Source of the DNA: Myxococcales bacterium
Lineage (GTDB): Bacteria; Myxococcota; Myxococcia; Myxococcales; Anaeromyxobacteraceae
DNA: 64,000 nucleotides
NCBI GenBank assembly: GCA_021806645.1
Contig: JAJZQX010000017.1
Coordinates: 1-64,000 of the forward strand
Direction of reading: 5' to 3'
The notes under the pieces are model-generated. The model saw only the letters and a list, made by a program, of their open reading frames with translations. It did no database searches and had not been told where the DNA came from. Positions within the stretch are counted from its first letter, which is position 1, and every line of letters begins with the position of its first letter. Below, one piece after another: positions 58,830 through 64,000 of the stretch. A program made the translations under genes and the position numbers.

Positions 58830-60191
58830 CTACCCGTCGCGGCCGCCACGCCTGTTCTTGTCCTTCTCCTTGTCCTTGTTGTTGCCCCGATCGTCCTTGG
58901 GCTTTTCCACCTTGGGCTTCTCCGGCTGGCCTCGGCCGCGGGCATCACCGCGAGTGGCCGCGGGAGCGCGCGGGGGCGGCGACGTCACCGCCGGCGGCGG
59001 CTGGTGAGGAGGCGAGGCGCGAGGCGGCGCGTTGGCCGGCGGGTTGTTGACCGGCGGCGGAGCCTGGGGTGGCGGGTTGATGACCGGTGGATGGTGGCCG
59101 CGCCCCGGAGGCGCTCCAATCTGGCCTGGCGGCTGGTTGGAGTGGCCCGGCGCTTCGCCGGCGCGTCCACGGTCACCCCGGTCGCGCTGCTGCTCGTTGG
59201 CCCGCTGGTCGCGGTCATGCTGCTCGCGGTCGCGCTGCTCGTTGGCCCGCTGGTCGCGGTCACGCTGCTCGCGGTCGCGCTGTTCGTTGGCCCGCTGGTC
59301 GCGGTCACGCTGCTCGCGGTCGCGTTGCTCGTTGGCCCGCTGGTCGCGGTCACGCTGCTCGCGGTCGCGCTGTTCGTTGGCCCGCTGGTCGCGGTCACGC
59401 TGCTCGCGGTCGCGCTGTTCGCGATCTCCACGGTCATGGTCACGATCACCGCCCGGCTGCGTGCGCGGCGGCTCGCCCGGACGCGGCGGGTAGGGGTAGG
59501 CTGGCGGGCGAGCAACCGGCGGTGGCGGCGCGGGGCGCGGCGGCGGCGGTGGCGCGGGCCGGCGCGGCTGGTACCAGTCGAGCGGCCTGGGAGGGACCAC
59601 CCTGGGCGGCGGCGGCGCCGGCCGCGACCAGTAGGCGCGCGGAGGCGGACGCGCCGCCCGGTAGGGGCCCACGTAGACGTAGCCGCGCCCGGGGCGCCAG
59701 TTCCAGTCAGGGCCCTGCGGCGGGTAGTAGTCGTGGCGATGCGGCCCACGGATGAAGCACCAGCCGCCACCGGGGAGCGGGTGCCCTTCGTAGAACGTGA
59801 ACTGGAACGGGCCCCGGTAGTAGTAGTAGCCACCCTCGACCACGTAGTGGTCCTCGTGCTCAGGGTAGTAGTCGTGGGTGTGCGGGCCGTCGATGTAGCA
59901 CCAGCCGCCGCCGGCCGACTCGGGGATGAAGTGCTCGCCGTAGTACCAGACCTCCGGCCGCGGAGGTGGCTGGTAGACGGGAGGGGGCGGCTGATAGGCC
60001 TGCGGAGGCGGCTGGTAGACGGGAGGGGGCGGCTGATAGGCCTGCGGAGGCGGCTGGTAGACCGGCGGCGGCGCGGGGGCGGGCTCGTAGACCGGCGGCG
60101 GCGGCTCGTACTGCGACTGGGGCCGGTAAGGGCGGACGACACAGCCAACGAGCAGCGTGAGCGGAAGCAGGATCAGCAGGGCACGCTTCAT
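58830..60191 (-). CDS. Repeat-rich Pro/Tyr/Arg lipoprotein
   Basis: 453 residues from ATG 60191, with AGGAG 8 nt upstream. Lipobox 'LTLLVGC' gives Cys17. Low-complexity 'YQPPPQAYQPPPPV' repeats (about 30-75) precede two similar modules, 'GGGWCYIDGPHTHDYYP' and 'GGGWCFIRGPHRHDYYP'. A Pro/Arg stretch is followed by five 15-residue repeats of the RDREQRDRDQRANEQ type and a Pro- and Lys-rich tail. It is probably an outer-membrane or surface lipoprotein. The Arg/Asp/Gln repeats are highly polar and disordered. Function unknown. Confidence 0.8.
   Translation of the reverse strand: MKRALLILLPLTLLVGCVVRPYRPQSQYEPPPPVYEPAPAPPPVYQPPPQAYQPPPPVYQPPPQAYQPPPPVYQPPPRPEVWYYGEHFIPESAGGGWCYIDGPHTHDYYPEHEDHYVVEGGYYYYRGPFQFTFYEGHPLPGGGWCFIRGPHRHDYYPPQGPDWNWRPGRGYVYVGPYRAARPPPRAYWSRPAPPPPRVVPPRPLDWYQPRRPAPPPPPRPAPPPPVARPPAYPYPPRPGEPPRTQPGGDRDHDRGDREQRDREQRDRDQRANEQRDREQRDRDQRANEQRDREQRDRDQRANEQRDREQRDRDQRANEQRDREQHDRDQRANEQQRDRGDRGRAGEAPGHSNQPPGQIGAPPGRGHHPPVINPPPQAPPPVNNPPANAPPRASPPHQPPPAVTSPPPRAPAATRGDARGRGQPEKPKVEKPKDDRGNNKDKEKDKNRRGGRDG
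59190..59428. repeat. 45-bp tandem repeat within a lipoprotein gene
   Basis: Five consecutive near-identical 45-bp units encoding a 15-residue repeat (minus strand). Units differ only by a few third-position changes and one Arg-to-His codon. Copy-number change by slippage would keep the frame. Confidence 0.85.
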
Positions 60192-60253
60192 GTGATCACT
60201 CCTCGAGGCCGGGACGGGGCGCCTCGTCCATAGAGACGTATCACGACCAGGGG

Positions 60254-61249
60254 TCATTCACCGGAAGGCCTTGCGGGTGCCTTGCGGGTCCTGGCGGCGA
60301 AGGCGGCGGCGTGTTCGACGTAACGCCTCGCGATGTCGAGGCCGGTGACCCGCTCCAGCCCCTCGAAGCCGGGGGAGCTGTTGACCTCCATGATCATCGG
60401 ACCTTCGCTCGCCTCCAGCAGGTCCACCCCCGCCACCTCCAGGCCGACCACCCGTGCCGCCCGGACGGCCGCCTCGGCGTAGTCGCCCGGAAGGTCCAGG
60501 CGGGTCGCGGCGGCGCCGCGGTGGATGTTGGAGCGGAACTCGCCGGCCCGGGCGGTGCGGCGCATTGCCGCCACCACGTGGTCGCCGATCACCAGCGCCC
60601 GGACATCGCGGCCCCGCGACTCCTTCACCAGCTCCTGCAGCAGGATCTCCTGGCCGAGGGTCCAGAGCGTGTCGAGCAGGCCGGTCACCTCGGCCATGGT
60701 GCTGGCGATCATCACCCCCACGCCCTGCGCGCCGCGGACCAGCTTGATGATGCAGGGGAGGCCGCCCACCAGCTCCACCGCGGCAGGCACCTCGTCCCGG
60801 TAGCGGCAGAGCGCGGTGCGCGGGATGGCCAGGCCGGCCCGGGCCAGGAGCTGCAGCGCCCGCAGCTTGTCGCGCGAGCGGCCGATGCCGGCGGCGCCGT
60901 TCAGGACCGGCACGCCCATCAGGTCGAACTGGTTCACCACCGAGAGGCCGTAGCCGGTGATGGAGGCGCCGATGCGCGGGATGACCACGCGCACCGATGC
61001 CGGCTCGACCTCGACGCCCCGGTGGAAGAGGCGCGGGCGATCGCGCTCCAGCAACAGGTCGCAGCGGAGCGTGTCGAGCACGCGGGGGTGGAGCTGGAGG
61101 GCCCGCGCAGCCGCCACCAGGCGCCGCGTCGAGTAGAGCCTGGCGTTGCGGGAGAGGATGACCAGCGCCGGAGGAGGCGCCGCCCGGCGCGGGGCCGGCC
61201 GCCTCGCGGGCCTGGCCCGCTTCACCGCTCGCCGCTTCGCGCTCGCCAT
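60254..61249 (-). CDS. RimK-like ATP-grasp ligase
   Basis: 331 residues from ATG 61249; a GTG at 61303 would add a short tail. A Lys/Arg/Pro-rich N terminus (about 35 residues) precedes 'ALVILSRNARLYSTRRLVAA', the RimK-like start. ATP-grasp motifs: 'IIKLVRGAQGVGVMIAST', 'LLQELVKESRGRDVRALVIG', 'EFRSNIHRGAAATRL', and 'PMIMEVNSSPGFEGLE' with metal-binding Glu/Asn. It is expected to add glutamate to a protein or small-molecule acceptor. The acceptor is not known; RimK itself modifies ribosomal S6. It is divergent from ileS. Confidence 0.85.
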   Translation of the reverse strand: MASAKRRAVKRARPARRPAPRRAAPPPALVILSRNARLYSTRRLVAAARALQLHPRVLDTLRCDLLLERDRPRLFHRGVEVEPASVRVVIPRIGASITGYGLSVVNQFDLMGVPVLNGAAGIGRSRDKLRALQLLARAGLAIPRTALCRYRDEVPAAVELVGGLPCIIKLVRGAQGVGVMIASTMAEVTGLLDTLWTLGQEILLQELVKESRGRDVRALVIGDHVVAAMRRTARAGEFRSNIHRGAAATRLDLPGDYAEAAVRAARVVGLEVAGVDLLEASEGPMIMEVNSSPGFEGLERVTGLDIARRYVEHAAAFAARTRKAPARPSGE

Positions 61250-61320
61250 CTGGACCGCGGGGAGGGTAGCCCGAAGGCCCCCCGGGCTGCTAGAACCGCT
61301 CACCTTCCAAGGACACCAGC

Positions 61321-64000
61321 GTGGACTACAAGGATACGATCCATCTCCCCAAGACCGACTTTCCCATGAAGGCCAACCTGGCCCAGCGGGAGCCCGAGAT
61401 CCAGCGCGCCTGGGAGGCCGAGGGCATCTACCAGCAGGTGCTGGCCCAGAACGCCGCCCGCCCCGGCGCGAATAAGTTCGTGCTGCACGACGGGCCGCCC
61501 TACGCCAACGGCGACATCCACATCGGCCACGCCCTCAACAAGATCCTCAAGGACATCATCGTCAAGTACCGGAACCAGAACGGCGAGGTGGCCGACTACG
61601 TGCCGGGCTGGGACTGCCACGGCCTGCCCATCGAGCTGAAGGTGGACAAGGAGCTGGGGTCGAAGAAGCGCGACATGGACCGCGCCGCCGTCATCGGCGC
61701 CTGTCGCGCCTACGCAGCCAAGTGGATCGACAAGCAGCGGACCTCGTTCAAGCGGCTCGGCATCTTCGGCCGCTGGGAGGCCCGCTACGCCACCATGGAC
61801 AAGCGCTACGAGGCCGACACGATCCGGGCCCTGGCGCGCGCCGCCGAGCAGGGCTTCCTGGTGCGGGGCAAGAAGCCGGTCTACTGGTGCGTCACCGACC
61901 GGACGGCGCTGGCCGAGGCCGAGGTGGAGTACGAGGAGCACACCTCGCCGTCGATCTACGTCGCCTTCGACCTGACCGCGCCGCTGCCCCACGAGAAGCT
62001 GCGAGGCCGCCCGGCCCGGCTGGTGATCTGGACCACCACCCCGTGGACGCTCCCCGCCAACCTGGCCATCGCCGCGCGCGCCGACCACGTCTACGCCGCC
62101 TACGAACTGGGCGGCACGGTGCTGGTGGTGGCCAGGGACCTGCTGGTGAGCTTCCTGGCCGCCTGCGCGCCGGGCGAGCTGGCCGATGGGGCGCTGGCCC
62201 ACCCGGAGCGGCTGCTGGCCGAGCTGCCGGGCGAGAAGCTGGAGGGGCTGAGCTACCGCCACCCGTTCATGGGGCGCGAGTCGCCGGTCATCCTCGGCGA
62301 GCACGTCACGCTGGAGGCCGGCACCGGGCTGGTCCACACCGCGCCGGGCCACGGCGCCGAGGACTACGTCGTCGGGCAGCAGTACAAGCTCGAGGTGCTC
62401 AACCCGGTGGACGGGGCCGGCGTCTTCACCGACGGGGCGGGGCCCTATGCCGGCCTGAAGATCTTCGACGCCAACCCGAAGATCGTCGCCGACCTGGCCG
62501 CCACCGGCCACCTGCTCTCCGACCCGGGCCTGTCCCTCAAGCACAGCTACCCGCACTGCTGGCGCTGCCACAAGCCGGTGGTCTTCCGCGCCACCGACCA
62601 GTGGTTCCTCAGCCTCGACCACGGCGGCATGCGCAAGCAGGCGCTGGCCGAGATCGACAAGGTCCGGTGGATCCCGCACTGGGGGCGCGATCGCATCTAC
62701 AACATGATCGAGAACCGGCCCGACTGGTGCCTGTCGCGCCAGCGGACCTGGGGCGTGCCCATCCCGGTCTTCTACTGCGAGGGGTGCGGCGAGCCGCTGG
62801 TCTCGCCGGCGCTGATGAACCGGGTGGCCGACGCCTTCGAGCAGGAGGGGATCGAGGCCTGGTACCGACGCGACCCGAAGGAGTTCACGGCGGGGGCGAG
62901 GTGCGCCTCGTGCGGCGGCACCGCCTTCCGGCGCGAGCAGGACATCCTCGACGTCTGGTGGGACTCGGGCGTGAGCTGGGCGGCGGTGGCCGAGCGCGAT
63001 CCCAACCTGGGCGCCCCGGTGGACCTCTACCTGGAGGGCTCCGACCAGCACCGCGGCTGGTTCCACTCGGCGCTGCTGACCAGCGTGGCCATTCGCGGCC
63101 AGGCGCCCTACCGGGCCGTGCTCACCCACGGCTTCGTGCTCGACGAGAACGGCCGGCCCATGTCGAAGAGCGCCGGCAACGGGACCACCCCCGAGGAGAT
63201 CATCCAGAAGTACGGCGCCGACGTCCTGCGCCTCTGGGTCTCGGCGGCGGACTACCGGGACGACGTCGCCCTCTCCCCACAGATCCTGGCCGGCATCTCC
63301 GAGGGGTACCGCAAGATCCGCAACACGCTCCGCTACGCGCTGGGGGCGACCGACGGCTTCGACATCGCCCGCGACGCGGTGCCGGCGGAGGAGCTGCTGC
63401 CGATCGACCGCTGGGCCTGGAACCGGCTCGTCGCCTGGCAGGAGAAGGTGCGGGCCGGTTACGAGGAGTACGAGTTCCACACCGCCTACCACGCCACCAT
63501 GCAGCTCTGCGCGGTGGAGCTGTCGGCCTACTACTTCGACATCGTCAAGGACCGGCTCTACACCGCCCGGAAGGACGGCCTGCCCCGCCGCAGCGCCCAA
63601 ACGGTGCTCTGGCACGTGGCCCACGACCTGTGCACCTGGCTGGCGCCGATCCTCTCCTTCACCACCAGCGAGGCCTGGGGCTACCTGCCAGGCGCGCCGG
63701 CCAGCTCGGTCTTCCTGGCCGGGCTGCCGAGGCGGCAGCGCTCGGCCGGCGCCGACGCCCTGGAGGCCCGCTACGCCGCCCTCTTCTCGGTGCGCGAGGT
63801 GGCGCAGAAGGCGCTGGAGACGGCCCGGGCCGCCAAGCTGATCGGCAAGAGCACCGAGGCGGCGGTGACGGTTCGCGCCGAGGGGGAGCAGCGCAAGCTC
63901 CTGGAGTCGGCCCGCGGCGAGCTGGCAAGCCTCTTCATCGTCTCCAAGGTGACGCTGGCCGACGGGCCGCTCGGCGTCGAGGTATCGGCGGCGCCGGGGA
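61321..64000 (+). CDS. ileS: Isoleucyl-tRNA synthetase, C terminus beyond window
   Basis: 893 codons are visible from GTG 61321 and the frame is open at the right edge. Class I motif HIGH is at 66-69 ('HIGHALNK') and the KMSKS equivalent 'RPMSKS' at 612-617. The editing domain (about 200-400) and Zn-binding Cys clusters ('CWRCHKPVVF', 'FYCEGCGEPL', 'ARCASCGGTAF') lie between. Residues after about 640 begin the anticodon-binding domain. The full protein should be around 930-1050 residues. Confidence 0.96.
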   Translation, partial: MDYKDTIHLPKTDFPMKANLAQREPEIQRAWEAEGIYQQVLAQNAARPGANKFVLHDGPPYANGDIHIGHALNKILKDIIVKYRNQNGEVADYVPGWDCHGLPIELKVDKELGSKKRDMDRAAVIGACRAYAAKWIDKQRTSFKRLGIFGRWEARYATMDKRYEADTIRALARAAEQGFLVRGKKPVYWCVTDRTALAEAEVEYEEHTSPSIYVAFDLTAPLPHEKLRGRPARLVIWTTTPWTLPANLAIAARADHVYAAYELGGTVLVVARDLLVSFLAACAPGELADGALAHPERLLAELPGEKLEGLSYRHPFMGRESPVILGEHVTLEAGTGLVHTAPGHGAEDYVVGQQYKLEVLNPVDGAGVFTDGAGPYAGLKIFDANPKIVADLAATGHLLSDPGLSLKHSYPHCWRCHKPVVFRATDQWFLSLDHGGMRKQALAEIDKVRWIPHWGRDRIYNMIENRPDWCLSRQRTWGVPIPVFYCEGCGEPLVSPALMNRVADAFEQEGIEAWYRRDPKEFTAGARCASCGGTAFRREQDILDVWWDSGVSWAAVAERDPNLGAPVDLYLEGSDQHRGWFHSALLTSVAIRGQAPYRAVLTHGFVLDENGRPMSKSAGNGTTPEEIIQKYGADVLRLWVSAADYRDDVALSPQILAGISEGYRKIRNTLRYALGATDGFDIARDAVPAEELLPIDRWAWNRLVAWQEKVRAGYEEYEFHTAYHATMQLCAVELSAYYFDIVKDRLYTARKDGLPRRSAQTVLWHVAHDLCTWLAPILSFTTSEAWGYLPGAPASSVFLAGLPRRQRSAGADALEARYAALFSVREVAQKALETARAAKLIGKSTEAAVTVRAEGEQRKLLESARGELASLFIVSKVTLADGPLGVEVSAAPG

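Noticed and set aside
59190-59428. Regular repeats that might suggest a CRISPR array
   Set aside because: Units are contiguous 45-mers without unique spacers and encode protein repeats in frame; no cas genes.

Overview
The window is GC-rich DNA around a bacterial replication origin and most likely comes from a myxobacterium, probably Anaeromyxobacter or a close relative. This is inferred from a MYXO-CTERM-like C-terminal anchor, the parA-parB-bactofilin neighbourhood, a cytochrome c-dependent nitric oxide reductase and the gene content near dnaA. No database search was run.

Layout. 0.1-5.0 kb (minus): a small translationally coupled operon of a surface repeat protein, a TolB_N-like exported protein and a glycosyltransferase-like protein. 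5.1-7.2 kb (minus): norC-norB, with NorC carrying a second haem domain. 7.4-17.6 kb: a small exported protein (plus), then on the minus strand a TPR lipoprotein, hrcA-grpE-dnaK-dnaJ, a periplasmic binding-like lipoprotein and a DinG-type helicase. 17.7-25.5 kb (plus): mfd, three consecutive parvulin-type PPIases and pdxA. 25.5-26.06 kb: a gene-free block holding a long imperfect inverted repeat. 26.06-39.9 kb (minus): an ATP synthase locus split in two, F1 genes (atpHAGDC) upstream and F0 genes (atpZ, atpI-like, atpB, atpE, atpF) downstream, separated by gyrA, a TPR lipoprotein and hemL, with ychF at the end. 40.0 kb (plus): hsp20. 40.5-46.8 kb (minus): bactofilin, parB, parA, rsmG (with one perfect parS inside its 3' end), a small ORF, jag, yidC, yidD, rnpA and rpmH. 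47.0-54.5 kb (plus): dnaA, dnaN, recF, gyrB, fabH, then tRNA-Gln(UUG) and a Cys-rich protein. 55.5-61.2 kb (minus): a nucleotidyltransferase/winged-helix gene pair, a membrane Fe-S oxidoreductase, a repeat-rich lipoprotein and a RimK-like ATP-grasp ligase. 61.3 kb to the end (plus): ileS, cut by the window edge.

The genes are mostly core functions: replication initiation and segregation, membrane insertion (yidC/yidD/jag), energy generation (ATP synthase), topology (gyrA/gyrB), chaperones and envelope protein folding. Strand use diverges at 46.8-47.0 kb, as expected at an origin. The dnaA-dnaN gap holds one strong and two weaker DnaA-box-like 9-mers. Many neighbouring genes share 4-nt start/stop overlaps, most often GTGA.

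The most notable anomaly is gyrB. Its conserved N-terminal arm, including the Tyr and Ile equivalent to E. coli Tyr5 and Ile10, is encoded in frame upstream of the first ATG/GTG/TTG. The other items most worth attention are the 25.5 kb inverted repeat, the nucleotidyltransferase/wHTH pair with a near-leaderless promoter, the alanine at the quinolone-critical GyrA position, and the diheme NorC. I did not find a clearly new multi-gene system. The nucleotidyltransferase pair is the best candidate for an uncharacterised one.
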